From NCBI RefSeq assembly GCF_051251085.1, contig NZ_JBPCZH010000003.1:62001-126000 (forward strand): 64,000 bases of DNA, written 5' to 3'. The translations under genes and the position numbers were made by a program. Under the pieces are notes generated by a model. It had not been told where the DNA came from. It did not search any database and saw nothing but the letters and a program-made list of their open reading frames with translations. Source of the stretch: Cernens ardua (GTDB lineage Bacteria; Pseudomonadota; Gammaproteobacteria; Pseudomonadales; Halomonadaceae). Position 1 is the stretch's first letter, and each line of letters begins with the position of its first letter. This document shows, in pieces, positions 35,409-45,442 of this stretch.

Positions 35409-37856
35409 TTACTGCTTACTACCGCTGTTGTCGTTTTGACTCGGTAATGCATAGGCAATCAGGTAATCGCCCAGTTTGGTACCGAAGGAACCATGACCAC
35501 CGGCGTAGATGACAACATACTGTTTACCATCAACGCTGTAAGTCATTGGGGTAGCCTGTCCACCAGCAGGCAAACGGGCTTGCCACAGCAGTTTACCGTT
35601 GGTGACATCAAAGGCACGCAGGTAGTCATCATCTGTCGCTGCCAGGAACGAAACATTACCTGCAGTAACAATGGAACCACCAATACCTGGCATACCCACC
35701 TTGAAGGGAGGTAGCTGGATCGGCAGCGGACTGCTAGCCAGCGAGTCACGCAAAGTACCGTTACGATGTCTCCAGACAATTTTCTGGGTACGCAGATCAA
35801 TACCTGCCACTTCACCCCAGGGCGGACGTTTACAGGGCAAATTGAAGCCCAGAGGTGTAAACAATGGATCCATGAAGCCAGAGATTTTCACACCGAAGCG
35901 CGCGCCATAGTTTGGCTGAAGCCCAGTTTCACCACCGGATCCCTGAGCATCTTTCTCAGGCCACAGCGGGTTGTCCTTACCACGAGGCACCAACTGTGAT
36001 ACGAAGGGCAGAAACTCAGGGTTAGCGATAGCGATCTGACGGCGTGGATCAACCGAAATACCACCCCACTCAAACACACCAAGGTTACCAGGATAAACCA
36101 GCGTACCGCGTAAGGAAGGCGGTGTGAAGGTACCTTTGTAGTTGAGCGTATGGAAATAGATACGACATGCCAACTGGTCAAGGGTTGATCCACCCCACAT
36201 ATCAGCACCGGTCAGCAATTTGCTGGGACGGAACGTCAATTTGGAGAACGGCTGAGTTGGTGAAACGTGATCACCAGGAGCTACATCTTGAGTCGGTACC
36301 GGCAACTCAGGCGCATCAACAATACGATGACCATTACGGCGGTCCAACACAAACAGGTTACCTGTTTTAGCCGGCGCATATAGCGCAGGAATGGTAGAAC
36401 CATCTTTCTGTTTCAGATCAACAAGGCTGATCTGAGAGGGAAGGTCCATATCCCACAAGTCATGGTGAACAGTCTGATAGAACCAGGCCAGTTTACCAGT
36501 ATCAGCATGGAGGGCTAGAACACCGGATGCATAACGCTCTGCGTTTGCATCACGACCACCACCCCATTCGTCAGGCGTCTGTACCCCGGTTGGGATATAG
36601 ATGAGACCCAACTTGCTGTCGTAAGAGTTGGTAATCCATGAATTGGGCGAATTGGCCACGTACTTGTGATTCGGTCCCGGGGGTTCATTCGGATCCGGAT
36701 TGCCGGTATCGAATGACCAAACCAGTTTACCGGTATAGGCGTCAAATGCACGGATAACACCGGAAGGCTCTTTAATGGAACCGTTATCGGTTACCGCCCC
36801 GGCGATGATGACCAGATTTTTGGTAACCACAGGTGGTGAGGTCGGCTCATAATCCCCGATCTGTTTATAGGGCATACCCTGATCTTTCAGATCGATTTGA
36901 CCATTGTTACCGAAATCGGAACAACGCTGTCCGCTTTCTGCATCGATAGCATAAAGCTGACCATCATTGGTCGGCAGGAAGATACGGGCTTTACACTGCT
37001 GCGGAGCCTGTGCACCAGAACTGGTCACTGCATTTTGTGCAGGTGTCTGGAAGTAGGTCACACCACGGCAAGTCAGGTGCTGGAAGCCGGCATTATCATA
37101 AAGATGAGGATCAAAAACCCATTTGGTCTGACCTGTCTGGCCATTCACCGCAAACAATTTTTGGTGAGTGGAGCAGAAGTACAGTGTTCCGTTTACCGCT
37201 AACGGTGTTGCTTCGTTAGTGGTTTCTCCCGGATCACCAGGGCGTTTCAGGTCATGCGTTTGCATGGTCCAGGCAACTTTAAGATTTTTAACGTTGCTGG
37301 AATTGATCTGATCAAGAGGAGAATAACGATCACCAAATTCGGAACGACCATAGGCACGCCAGTCACTGGCAGGCTGTGTAGTCGGATCACCATTCTGAGC
37401 TATTTGATCGGTAGGCAGATTCCCATTCTGATTGAATGGGTCCAGGAAGAAGGTGATAGCAAGAGTCAACAGACCCAGCACAACACCGATACCCAGAACA
37501 CTTTTCGCACCTGCACTACGAGCAACCCCATTGGCGACAAAGGGCAGCCAAAGCAAAATACCCAGTAAGCCAACAACGTCAAGACGGGGCACCAGAGACC
37601 AGAAGTCATAACCGACTTCGTAGAATGACCAGAGCAACGTGCCAATGATCAATAAGCCGTGGAGCCAAAAAGCAGCTGCCTTCTGTTTGAAGATCAGCCA
37701 CGAAGTTATGAGCAGAACGATACCACTGATCAGGTAATAGGGTGTATCACCATAGCTCAGCAGCCATCCGCCCCCAATAACGAGATATAGACCGCACAGG
37801 AAGAAAATAACTCCCAGAATGCGTGCCCATACCCTCGATCCGCTAGTGGAGCGCAT
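35409..37856 (-). CDS. gcd: Membrane-bound PQQ-dependent glucose dehydrogenase
   Basis: An 815-residue enzyme of the glucose/quinate/shikimate dehydrogenase family. Five transmembrane helices occupy about residues 10-145, followed by a periplasmic eight-bladed PQQ propeller (WRAYGRSEFGDRYSPLDQI near 165, GTLYFCSTHQKLFAVNGQTG near 225, the latter cited by its core FCSTHQKLFA). It oxidises aldose sugars in the periplasm to aldonic acids and feeds ubiquinone. Length fits Gcd of E. coli (796). The ATG has GAGGA about eight bases upstream. No PQQ biosynthesis gene is in the window. Glucose is the likeliest substrate, but quinate cannot be excluded. Confidence 0.9.
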   Translation of the reverse strand: MRSTSGSRVWARILGVIFFLCGLYLVIGGGWLLSYGDTPYYLISGIVLLITSWLIFKQKAAAFWLHGLLIIGTLLWSFYEVGYDFWSLVPRLDVVGLLGILLWLPFVANGVARSAGAKSVLGIGVVLGLLTLAITFFLDPFNQNGNLPTDQIAQNGDPTTQPASDWRAYGRSEFGDRYSPLDQINSSNVKNLKVAWTMQTHDLKRPGDPGETTNEATPLAVNGTLYFCSTHQKLFAVNGQTGQTKWVFDPHLYDNAGFQHLTCRGVTYFQTPAQNAVTSSGAQAPQQCKARIFLPTNDGQLYAIDAESGQRCSDFGNNGQIDLKDQGMPYKQIGDYEPTSPPVVTKNLVIIAGAVTDNGSIKEPSGVIRAFDAYTGKLVWSFDTGNPDPNEPPGPNHKYVANSPNSWITNSYDSKLGLIYIPTGVQTPDEWGGGRDANAERYASGVLALHADTGKLAWFYQTVHHDLWDMDLPSQISLVDLKQKDGSTIPALYAPAKTGNLFVLDRRNGHRIVDAPELPVPTQDVAPGDHVSPTQPFSKLTFRPSKLLTGADMWGGSTLDQLACRIYFHTLNYKGTFTPPSLRGTLVYPGNLGVFEWGGISVDPRRQIAIANPEFLPFVSQLVPRGKDNPLWPEKDAQGSGGETGLQPNYGARFGVKISGFMDPLFTPLGFNLPCKRPPWGEVAGIDLRTQKIVWRHRNGTLRDSLASSPLPIQLPPFKVGMPGIGGSIVTAGNVSFLAATDDDYLRAFDVTNGKLLWQARLPAGGQATPMTYSVDGKQYVVIYAGGHGSFGTKLGDYLIAYALPSQNDNSGSKQ

Positions 37857-38419
37857 CTAAAGATCCTCACTTGATAAAAGTTATATGCAAAAACTCGCCT
37901 CAATTCTTTTCAAACAGTCACATAAACCTTGAAAAGCATTGAACACGGCTAATACAACGTGATGAATTTATGATGTTTATAGTTGGACAATGCAGATATT
38001 CCAGCGGACTATTGTGCCTCAACATGCAAGGGGCAACAAACTGGATCTTTCCTGCCCCCCATGTCGAAGCAGAATACCCCAACACAACATCCACACTACA
38101 CATCCAATTATAGAAGCAATTCAAGAAGTCAGCGAATAACACGTTTTTTTGATTTAGCACAAAAATCAATGCCGACACCGCTTGAACGATAAGTGGATCC
38201 AGAAAAGCCTATAAAATAGTCATATTGAACAATTATTGTTCAATAAACCTTGTCTGGAAGAACCCTTGATTTGCACACTACGTTTTATGCCTGTAAGACT
38301 AAAGTTTCAATAGGAAAAACCAAATAAGGGCAAAAGTTTTTATTTATCACTCAATTGAACCGACATGACAACCCACTTTTTTCAAAAGGGTGACAGCATC
38401 ACTGGGAAAAGTACACGCA
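37857..38419. other. Intergenic region, no gene seen
   Basis: About 560 AT-rich bases between the gcd start and the amidase stop. It contains the gcd promoter at its lower end. Short frames here have no ribosome-binding sites or recognisable products, and no clear terminator for the amidase gene was found. Confidence 0.5.
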
Positions 38420-39883
38420 TTAACGAGGGATTTTTATATGCTGACCAACACTCACCTTCTGACTATTCAAATTATTGGCCGATTGAATTCGTGCCATGCT
38501 GGTGTGATAACGAACGGCGATACGAGAAAGTGAGTCCCCATTTTTCACAACATAATGTATGTAATCACGTTCGGGTAACCGTGATGATACCGGTGATGCC
38601 GTGACTCTTCCCTGCGGAGCTTTCATGGGTCCAAGTGTTGTACCAGGGTGTGCTTGCCTGTAGGCAAGCCAGGTACCTCGCGGAGGGTGTTGCTTAAACC
38701 ACTGAGTAATACCGGCTGCGATCTGCGCCGCCAATTGACGCTGGAACGCAGGCGATTTTAACCGTTGCCGAGCAGGAACATTGGAGAGGAAATCGGTCTC
38801 AATCAGCACTGAGGGAATATCGGGAGAACGCAGTACAGCAAAATTCGCACGCTCTACGCGGTTGGTGAACATGTGGTTCACGCGGCGAATATGACTAACC
38901 AGATCACTTCCGGCCTGAATTGATTGGGCTGTTTTCGAGGAAAGGCTCAAATCAATCAGAGTTTGACGAAGGGGAATCGAATCGCCGGATAAATCAAGGA
39001 ATCCAGCGCCACCACCACCCAGCATGGAGGAAGTGTTCTCGCGACGCGCCATCCAGCTTGCCATAGTGGAAGTTGCACCATGTTCAGACAGTGCGAACAC
39101 AATCGTCCCATGGGGCGTCCTTGAATCCACTGCATTCGCGTGAATGGAAATAAAGAAATCGGCCTTGTGTTGACGTGCAATTTCAACACGCTGAGGTAAT
39201 GTCAGGTAGTAATCGCCATTACGCGTAAGAAAAGACTCGAAACCGGTTTCTGCGTTGATATCACGAGCAACATCACGCCCAATGGGAAGTACCACATTTT
39301 TTTCATAGGTACCATCTGCACCTATCGTTCCCGAATCTTTCCCACCATGTCCGGGATCAATAACAATCACTACATTACGTCGGCCATTGGAGGATGCTTC
39401 CTCGACAGGTGTTCTGTTGCTCGCTATAGGTGCAGCTGAGCTTGCCCGAGTCGTACGGGGCGAAACAAAAGTGAGGCGAATGCCGCCTGCCCGCTTAACC
39501 AATTGGGGCTGATACTGAGTATTACCCTCCATATCCAGTACCAACCGCAAGTCATGCGAACGCAAGACACCATACCGAATATTACGAATACCGTATCCTC
39601 GAGCATTCTCGATGCTGCGAATGGCTTGTTGGGACTTAACGTTAGTATTCGGCAAGTCAACAATGACGCGGTAAGGGTTACCAATGGAGAAAGCGCGAGG
39701 CTTTTGCACGTCACCTTTCAGAAGCAGGGAAAGCTGCCCCACCTGTGCCCCGGGACGAACCCCTACGCCTGTCAACTCGGCAGCATGAATTGACAGGCTG
39801 AACAATGACAGGATGATTGCGACAGCGATTGCAACAAATGGATGGGCCGCATTAGCCCGAAATTTGAATCCCGAAAGCTTCAT
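38420..39883 (-). CDS. amiB: N-acetylmuramoyl-L-alanine amidase with AMIN and LysM domains
   Basis: About 487 residues. A signal peptide ends near IHAAE; an AMIN localisation domain follows (about 40-140); the Amidase_3 catalytic domain starts with VIDPGHGGKDSG (about 175) and ends near the zinc-ligand Glu of VLIETDF; a C-terminal LysM repeat (YVVKNGDSLSRIA) binds glycan. It cleaves stem peptides from peptidoglycan at the division septum in the periplasm. The ATG at 39883 is about ten bases after AAGGCA; a TTG at 39892 is too close to that box. The layout equals AmiB of gammaproteobacteria. It neighbours a division-type penicillin-binding protein. Confidence 0.9.
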   Translation of the reverse strand: MKLSGFKFRANAAHPFVAIAVAIILSLFSLSIHAAELTGVGVRPGAQVGQLSLLLKGDVQKPRAFSIGNPYRVIVDLPNTNVKSQQAIRSIENARGYGIRNIRYGVLRSHDLRLVLDMEGNTQYQPQLVKRAGGIRLTFVSPRTTRASSAAPIASNRTPVEEASSNGRRNVVIVIDPGHGGKDSGTIGADGTYEKNVVLPIGRDVARDINAETGFESFLTRNGDYYLTLPQRVEIARQHKADFFISIHANAVDSRTPHGTIVFALSEHGATSTMASWMARRENTSSMLGGGGAGFLDLSGDSIPLRQTLIDLSLSSKTAQSIQAGSDLVSHIRRVNHMFTNRVERANFAVLRSPDIPSVLIETDFLSNVPARQRLKSPAFQRQLAAQIAAGITQWFKQHPPRGTWLAYRQAHPGTTLGPMKAPQGRVTASPVSSRLPERDYIHYVVKNGDSLSRIAVRYHTSMARIQSANNLNSQKVSVGQHIKIPR

Positions 39884-40059
39884 TGACGACAATTGCCTTG
39901 TAGAAGAACACCAATAACCGAGGAGGCACCGATTGCAGCGTGAAAAACCAATATCTTCACAACAGCCTTATTTTACATATAAGGATAGAAGCGAACACTA
40001 GGGAGTCAACCATGCCAGATACCAATAATAGTGAAAACAGGATGACGCAACCCCATACA

Positions 40060-41832
40060 TTAACCGTTGCCTCCTTGCTCAGCCATCTGGTCCATCTGTT
40101 GAGTAGTCAGATATTGATGATGAGCATCAGCATGGTCAGGGGGAATATTCATTTGACGGAGTCCCAATGCAGCCACTTTTGAGAAAAGAGGCGCTGCCAC
40201 TAAACCACCAAAGAAGCCATGGCGCGATCCACTAATGGTTACAACCACAATCAAACGCGGATCATCGGCCGGGACGATACCAACAAAGTTCGAGCGATAC
40301 ACGTCCTTCTGATATCCCCCACCATGTACTTCGTGGGCTGTACCGGTTTTACCCGCCACCAGATAGCCCGGGATTCGAGCTGTTGGGGCTGTCCCGTAGG
40401 GGCCTACCACATTCTCCATATAGCCCAGAATCTGATGAGCTTCACTCGGTGCAATCAATTGTGAGCAATGGGGTGCTGAAGATAGCTTCAATAGCGATGG
40501 CGAGATATAACAGCCATTGTTGGCGATGGTGGTGTAAGCTGAAGCCAACTGAAGGGCAGAGGCAGAGAGGCCATATCCATACGCAAGAGTAGCTCGCTTG
40601 GCAGTTGACCATTGATAGGGAGAAGGCAGGCTGCCAGTGGCTTCACCGGGGAACCCCGTCATCAGGCTACGTCCAAGCCCCATGGAATTATACATATTCC
40701 AGATAGTGGCATTGGGGACCTTTAGCGCCAATTTTGTCATACCAATATTGGAAGAGTCGGTAATGATGCCACCCAGCGTCAGACGACCAAAGTCCAGATC
40801 ATCACGAATTGTGTACTGATCTACGCGCATATAGCCGGGATTTGTATTGATCACGATATTATTGGGAATCAATCCGGTTTTAAGAATGCCTGACATGGCC
40901 AGGGGCTTCATGACAGAGCCAGGCTCGAAGGCATCCGTAATGGCCCGCATCCTCAACCCATCAACATTCATATTGGAACGATTGTTGGGGTTGAAAGAAG
41001 GATAACTGGCGGAGGCCAGTACCTCTCCCGTACGGGCATTCATTACCACCATGGAGCCAGATGTCGCTTCGTCCTTAGTCACCGTATCAGCTACTGCCTG
41101 AAAGGCAGCGAACTGGAGAGGAAGACTGATGGAGAGCGTTAGATTCCCACCCGGGTGTGCTGGACGCAGCAGGTGAAGTTCACTGATAAGATCACCACGC
41201 TGATCCTCCAGAACACGCAACTTACCGGGAATACCGGTCAACCATTGGTTATAGGCCAGTTCAAGACCCGCCTCACCACTTTGATCAATATTGGTTAATC
41301 CCACTAGGGAGGCAGTCACATCACCCGCCGGGTAATACCGCTGATAATCTGGCTGGTTATATACACCGGGGATATTCAACGCCATGATTCTGTCGCCATC
41401 CATGGGTGGAATCAAGCGCGCCAGATAGATGAAACCGCGAGAACGTAACCGATTGATGCGTGTAATGAAATCCTGAGGATCCTCACCCAATGCTTCTGCC
41501 AACCGACTTAACTGAGCTGTATCATGCGGCAAATGATGAGGATTGGCCCAGATAGTGGATACTGGAGTGGAAACGGCGAGTGGTGAACCATTTCGATCCG
41601 TAATCATTCCACGGTGTGCATTGATGGGCACTGTGCGGATAGCACGTATGTTCCCCTGTTCCGCCAAAAACTGACGGGTAATCACCTGCAAATAAACAAT
41701 CCGTCCAATAAGAATGCCTAGCACCCCGAGGATGATGCATAGCATGAGCCTGTAACGCCAGGGAGAACTTGCCAAATCCTCGCCTTTACCCATGAATGTT
41801 TTTTGTCGAGCGGAGGATTTATCGGAACTCAA
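40060..41832 (-). CDS. Division-type penicillin-binding protein (FtsI/PBP3 family)
   Basis: A 590-residue class B transpeptidase. One membrane anchor (about 29-50), a dimerisation domain starting with HRGMITDRNG, and the transpeptidase motifs SVMK (Ser306, Lys309), SSN (360-362) and KTGT (496-499) are all intact. It crosslinks septal peptidoglycan. The start is a TTG at 41832 with AAGGA seven bases upstream, stronger than the ATG 13 codons later. The gene stands alone rather than between ftsL and murE, so it may be a second FtsI paralogue; the dcw cluster is not in this window. Confidence 0.88.
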   Translation of the reverse strand: MSSDKSSARQKTFMGKGEDLASSPWRYRLMLCIILGVLGILIGRIVYLQVITRQFLAEQGNIRAIRTVPINAHRGMITDRNGSPLAVSTPVSTIWANPHHLPHDTAQLSRLAEALGEDPQDFITRINRLRSRGFIYLARLIPPMDGDRIMALNIPGVYNQPDYQRYYPAGDVTASLVGLTNIDQSGEAGLELAYNQWLTGIPGKLRVLEDQRGDLISELHLLRPAHPGGNLTLSISLPLQFAAFQAVADTVTKDEATSGSMVVMNARTGEVLASASYPSFNPNNRSNMNVDGLRMRAITDAFEPGSVMKPLAMSGILKTGLIPNNIVINTNPGYMRVDQYTIRDDLDFGRLTLGGIITDSSNIGMTKLALKVPNATIWNMYNSMGLGRSLMTGFPGEATGSLPSPYQWSTAKRATLAYGYGLSASALQLASAYTTIANNGCYISPSLLKLSSAPHCSQLIAPSEAHQILGYMENVVGPYGTAPTARIPGYLVAGKTGTAHEVHGGGYQKDVYRSNFVGIVPADDPRLIVVVTISGSRHGFFGGLVAAPLFSKVAALGLRQMNIPPDHADAHHQYLTTQQMDQMAEQGGNG

Positions 41833-41979
41833 AGGGGAATCCTTTAACCAGCAAGCGATTTACAAAAAGAAGTAGACCAAATCGGCGACACTGCCGATGG
41901 CTGGCAGCTGCTCTCTACAAAACCAGATTATCATACTATTAAATTCTGATATTTATATAAAGTGGCAACCTATCGATTA

Positions 41980-42396
41980 TTACTTTTCTGATGAAGTATT
42001 CCTGTTATCAAAACGATCGCGGGCCTTCTCGATTTCATCAAGATTTTGCATGGCCCACCTACCCAATCCAGCAACAGGCATTGTCAATGAATACCCCAAA
42101 GATGTGAGTTCATATTCAACATGCGCAGGCACCACTTCGTATACCGTACGCTTTACCAGGCCATCCCGTTCCAGCCCCCGCAGGCATAGCGTCAACATGC
42201 GTTGTGAAATACCATCTACCGAACGTTTGATCTGACTGAAGCGCTGAGGTCCATTTGTCAGAAGCATGATGATCAGAATGCTCCATTTGTCGCCGACGCG
42301 CGAGAGTACTTGCCCTATCCGTTTACAGTTGCCAGGTACTATCGCTGTGAGTTCGGCAGTGCATCGTTCATCTGTATCAGGCACGGGCTCTACCAT
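41980..42396 (-). CDS. HxlR family transcriptional regulator
   Basis: About 138 residues. The HxlR core is visible as LSRVGDKWSILIIMLL and GISQRMLTLCLRGLERDGLVKRTVY (cited by its core LRGLERDGLV), a winged helix followed by a C-terminal dimerisation helix. The conserved Cys before the domain (about residue 24) may be redox-sensitive, as in some relatives. The ATG at 42396 follows AGGA by nine bases. It lies alone, with no neighbour close enough to name a target; the YceI-cytochrome operon upstream is one candidate. Confidence 0.88.
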   Translation of the reverse strand: MVEPVPDTDERCTAELTAIVPGNCKRIGQVLSRVGDKWSILIIMLLTNGPQRFSQIKRSVDGISQRMLTLCLRGLERDGLVKRTVYEVVPAHVEYELTSLGYSLTMPVAGLGRWAMQNLDEIEKARDRFDNRNTSSEK

Positions 42397-42516
42397 CACT
42401 CTTCATCCTCTCCTGCCACACGATTTCACATAAAGCGTATTTCGTGAACAAGGTCACAACAACGCCACTGGTTACTCTTTTATACCTGCCTTGTTTATAG
42501 CGACTTCGATAAAAAA

Positions 42517-42542
42517 ATGCCATACCCCTTAAGGTATGGCAT
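42517..42542 (-). terminator. Terminator downstream of YceI gene
   Basis: ATGCCATACC (42517-42526) pairs with GGTATGGCAT (42533-42542); the minus strand continues with seven T. It lies 125 bases past the YceI stop. Confidence 0.85.
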
Positions 42543-42666
42543 TCTTCATTCTTGATCGGAAAAAGGGGAATAAAGCGAACATCCCCTCTTTATTTGGGAC
42601 GCCCTTCAAGGTCCCTCCTTACTCGAGCTTTTGACAAGGAGTTCCCTCGAAAGATATTACCCTTTC

Positions 42667-43275
42667 TCATTTATCACGTTCGAAGGCGCCTGCGATGGTC
42701 AAATGCACATTATCACCAACCAGTGGTACATACTGTTTTACACCAAACTCGGAACGTTTGATCGTGGTCGTTGCGCTGAAACCAACGGTCTGAGCATGGT
42801 CAAGCGGATTGACGCCCGCACCGAAGAAGCGCACATGCAACGTGACGGGGCGGGTAACACCATGCAATGTCAGCTGACCATCGACTGTCGCTTCCTTCGC
42901 ATTAAGTGCATGCACTGAAGTGGATACAAAATGTGCCTTGGGATACTGGGCTACATTAAACCAGTCAGCCCCTTTGAGCTCTTTATTCAATGTGTCGGAA
43001 GTCGTAAGAACACTGCCAACATCCACGGAAATATCCACTTTGTCCTGTGCTGGATGCTCGGTATTCACTGAAAGTGTCCCGGATGCGCCCGAGAACAACC
43101 CCGTAAATTCGGTAAACCCGAAGTGAGACAGCTGAAAAACAACCTGTGTATGCGTGGGCTCAACATGATAGTGCCCGGAGGTTAGCTCGGCTGCGGAGGC
43201 TGTGCTGAATTGAGAAAGGCTAGCTACCAAAGCAAAGATGCCCGCCGCCATACTTATTTTCTTGTTGAATTTCAT
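42667..43275 (-). CDS. YceI family periplasmic protein
   Basis: A 202-residue lipocalin-like protein with a signal peptide ending near ASAAE (about 28). The YceI fold binds polyisoprenoids such as ubiquinone precursors in the periplasm. The family pattern YHVEPTHTQVVFQLSHFGF follows the signal (core THTQVVFQLSHF), with the KGADWFNVAQYPKAHF segment near 110. AGGAG lies seven bases before the ATG. It follows a second yceI and a cytochrome b561 gene on the same strand. Confidence 0.92.
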   Translation of the reverse strand: MKFNKKISMAAGIFALVASLSQFSTASAAELTSGHYHVEPTHTQVVFQLSHFGFTEFTGLFSGASGTLSVNTEHPAQDKVDISVDVGSVLTTSDTLNKELKGADWFNVAQYPKAHFVSTSVHALNAKEATVDGQLTLHGVTRPVTLHVRFFGAGVNPLDHAQTVGFSATTTIKRSEFGVKQYVPLVGDNVHLTIAGAFERDK

Positions 43276-43319
43276 ATTGCACTCCTAAGTCTATTCACAT
43301 AATCAATGCATGAAAAATT

Positions 43320-43907
43320 CTATTTATCATCCAGCACCAAATGTCCAGCGATACTGACATTACCCCCAATCACGGAAGTATCTGCATACTGGCCATTACC
43401 CACACCATAATCCAATCGCTTCAACTGCCCCGTTACATCAAGCACAGCACCATGTGAACGGGGATCAAACTTGACCGTTAGCTCGACAGGTGCAGTGTGT
43501 CCTTTTAGCGTCAGGTTTCCATCAGCGACAACGTGATCGCCCTGTTGGTGAAATCCTGTGGTCACGAAATGGGCCTGAGGAAATTTTGCCACATTGAAAA
43601 AGTCGCTATCAGGCAAGGTGCTGTCTCGGGTGGAATCTCCCGTACTCACACTGGACAAGTCGATGGTGACATCCGCTTTTGAAGTATCAAGGTGCGCTGG
43701 ATCATAGTTAACAGTCGCCTGCCACTTGCCAAATTTCCCATTGAAATCCTGTCCCTGATAATTACCGGTAAATTCCAGAGTACTGTGAGCATAATCTACC
43801 GAATAGGAGGCTGCATTGGCCGCAAACGGAAAGGCGAGTCCGGCGCTCAGGCATAACACACCCAAGGCACTTTCTTTTATCCTTGAAGATTTCATTACTA
43901 CTCTCAT
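43320..43907 (-). CDS. Second YceI family periplasmic protein
   Basis: A 195-residue YceI protein with a signal peptide ending near AANAAS. Family landmarks are YSVDYAHSTLEFTG, the DSDFFNVAKFPQAHF segment and a C-terminal VGNGQYADTSVIGGNVSI. It is only moderately similar to its downstream neighbour, so the two may bind different isoprenoids. The ATG overlaps the stop of the cytochrome gene (ATGA), as expected for translational coupling in this common three-gene layout. Confidence 0.92.
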   Translation of the reverse strand: MRVVMKSSRIKESALGVLCLSAGLAFPFAANAASYSVDYAHSTLEFTGNYQGQDFNGKFGKWQATVNYDPAHLDTSKADVTIDLSSVSTGDSTRDSTLPDSDFFNVAKFPQAHFVTTGFHQQGDHVVADGNLTLKGHTAPVELTVKFDPRSHGAVLDVTGQLKRLDYGVGNGQYADTSVIGGNVSIAGHLVLDDK

Positions 43908-44485
43908 TTTACTTCCCCCTTATAGAGTTGGGATTGCCTGATACGCCCGAAAGGCAGCATACGAAGTAATACACTGTCGCGATCCACAAAGTGATGTTTC
44001 AGGGCTGCACCAACATGCACAACTACCACAGCAATCAGAATCCAGAAAAGCGTTTCATGAACAGTATGCGCAACATCGGACAAATCAGGGTTTGCTGAAG
44101 CAATCGCTGGAAGATTGAATTGCTTGAACCACTGAAGCGGGAAGCCTCTTACCGAGTTATACCACCAGCCGGATATCGGAATTGCCAGAATAAGCACGTA
44201 CAGCAGGCCATGGGTAATATGTGCAGCAACGTGCTGCCAGCGTGGACCGGGCTCCTCCCGAGGCGCACGATCCTGCATGCGCCATGCCACGCGCAAAAGC
44301 CAAAGAGCAACAACAGTCAGCCCAATCGATTTATGTAATGCAAAAACATTGATCATCGCCATCGAAGGCGTCATGCGTACCATCAACAAGCCACATATAC
44401 CATTGCCTATGATGGCAATCGCCATAATCCAGTGGAATGTCTTGGCCGTGATACCCCAGCGGGTTCGACTATTCTTCAACCCCAC
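43904..44485 (-). CDS. Cytochrome b561 family protein
   Basis: A 193-residue four-helix inner-membrane cytochrome b. Haem-ligand His candidates are in TFHWIM (about 18), ALHKSIG (about 49), ITHGLLY and VHVGAALKHHFV. It moves electrons between quinone and a partner, here presumably the periplasmic YceI proteins. The start is a GTG at 44485 with AAGGAG seven bases upstream. It heads the cybB-like-yceI-yceI operon. Confidence 0.9.
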   Translation of the reverse strand: MGLKNSRTRWGITAKTFHWIMAIAIIGNGICGLLMVRMTPSMAMINVFALHKSIGLTVVALWLLRVAWRMQDRAPREEPGPRWQHVAAHITHGLLYVLILAIPISGWWYNSVRGFPLQWFKQFNLPAIASANPDLSDVAHTVHETLFWILIAVVVVHVGAALKHHFVDRDSVLLRMLPFGRIRQSQLYKGEVK

Positions 44486-45108
44486 CTCGTTGCTCCTTCC
44501 TCATTCAATTCAGACACACCGTCCTGAGACGTACGACAAAAGCGCCGCCCTCCCGAACGCCCCACGCCCCACGCAAAAACGTAATACCTCAGAGAATCTA
44601 GCTATAAAAAAGGGAATAAAACAATAAGTGACATAAAGGTAATCGGGTCACATCCATGTAACCAGCCAAACGAAAAATACCTCTAAAATCATGGTGATAG
44701 GGAGCATTCATACGAAGAAGAAGGCAAATTGACTCTAAGTCTATGCCCTAAAGATCTAATAACAACATAGGGAAAACATATCAATGCCAACCATAGGCGT
44801 GAGGGAATTCAAAACAGGAGACTACTTATTCAGTACTGAAGAAAAACCATGGCAATCGTATCGATACGTTATATAGATACGAAGAGGCAAAGCCTATGGC
44901 AGTAATTATCCAAGACAGGTATAAAGGAGCTCGGAAGAGGCATGGGTACGATCAGCAGCTAGCCGATGAAGTTCCTGGCCGATATTGTCCATTGAGACTG
45001 GTCTACCGCGGATGCCCTCGCGTATCACCCAAATGACACTGTAGCGATATGACTCTCTCCGTGTGAATACCATTTTGTAAAGCTACCACCTGTGTAGACT
45101 AACCAATC
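44486..45108. other. Intergenic region with decayed sequence
   Basis: About 620 bases without an intact gene. It includes a short antitoxin-like remnant (separate entry) and the promoter of the cytochrome operon. Base composition varies and stop codons are frequent in all frames. Confidence 0.5.
44784..44960 (+). pseudogene. Remnant of a Phd-type antitoxin
   Basis: An ATG at 44784 opens MPTIGVREFK, the usual start of Phd/prevent-host-death antitoxins. The frame stops at TAG (44874-44876). In another frame just beyond, RYEEAKPMAVIIQ resembles the RYGKPVAVI part of the same family. A frameshifted, dead antitoxin is the simplest reading; no toxin remnant was recognised. Confidence 0.4.
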
Positions 45109-45435
45109 ATGAACTTCAGTAACGTTGAACATTTAATAATTGCAGTGCTACTTCAGTGTATCCTCTTCGCCCTCTTTGGTAGGCGACTTTTCAATATCTG
45201 GAGCTGTGGTGCCATTGCCGTCGCTATTTTTCTAGGAAGAGAAATTTCACAGAACGAGTATTGGTGGGCTACCCGCTATGCTCACTGGCACTATGGTCAA
45301 CCGTTGAATATTCCATGGTATGCGGGATTGATTTCATCACATTGGCACCTTGATTCCATCATGGACGTAGCCTTTCCAGCAGCGGGATGCCTAGTGGTGG
45401 GTATAGTGGTAAGTGTATGGAAAGGCTACAAATAA
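45109..45435 (+). CDS. Phage-like small membrane protein
   Basis: A 108-residue protein with hydrophobic segments at about 8-25, 30-45 and 85-103. The GREISQNEYWW stretch resembles the GREHAQ-EY pattern of holin-associated membrane proteins seen in prophages, and PWYAGLISSHWHLDSIMD fits the same group. No good Shine-Dalgarno precedes the ATG. Likely a stray prophage gene; its function is unknown. Confidence 0.5.
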   Translation: MNFSNVEHLIIAVLLQCILFALFGRRLFNIWSCGAIAVAIFLGREISQNEYWWATRYAHWHYGQPLNIPWYAGLISSHWHLDSIMDVAFPAAGCLVVGIVVSVWKGYK

Positions 45436-45442
45436 CCTGGTT

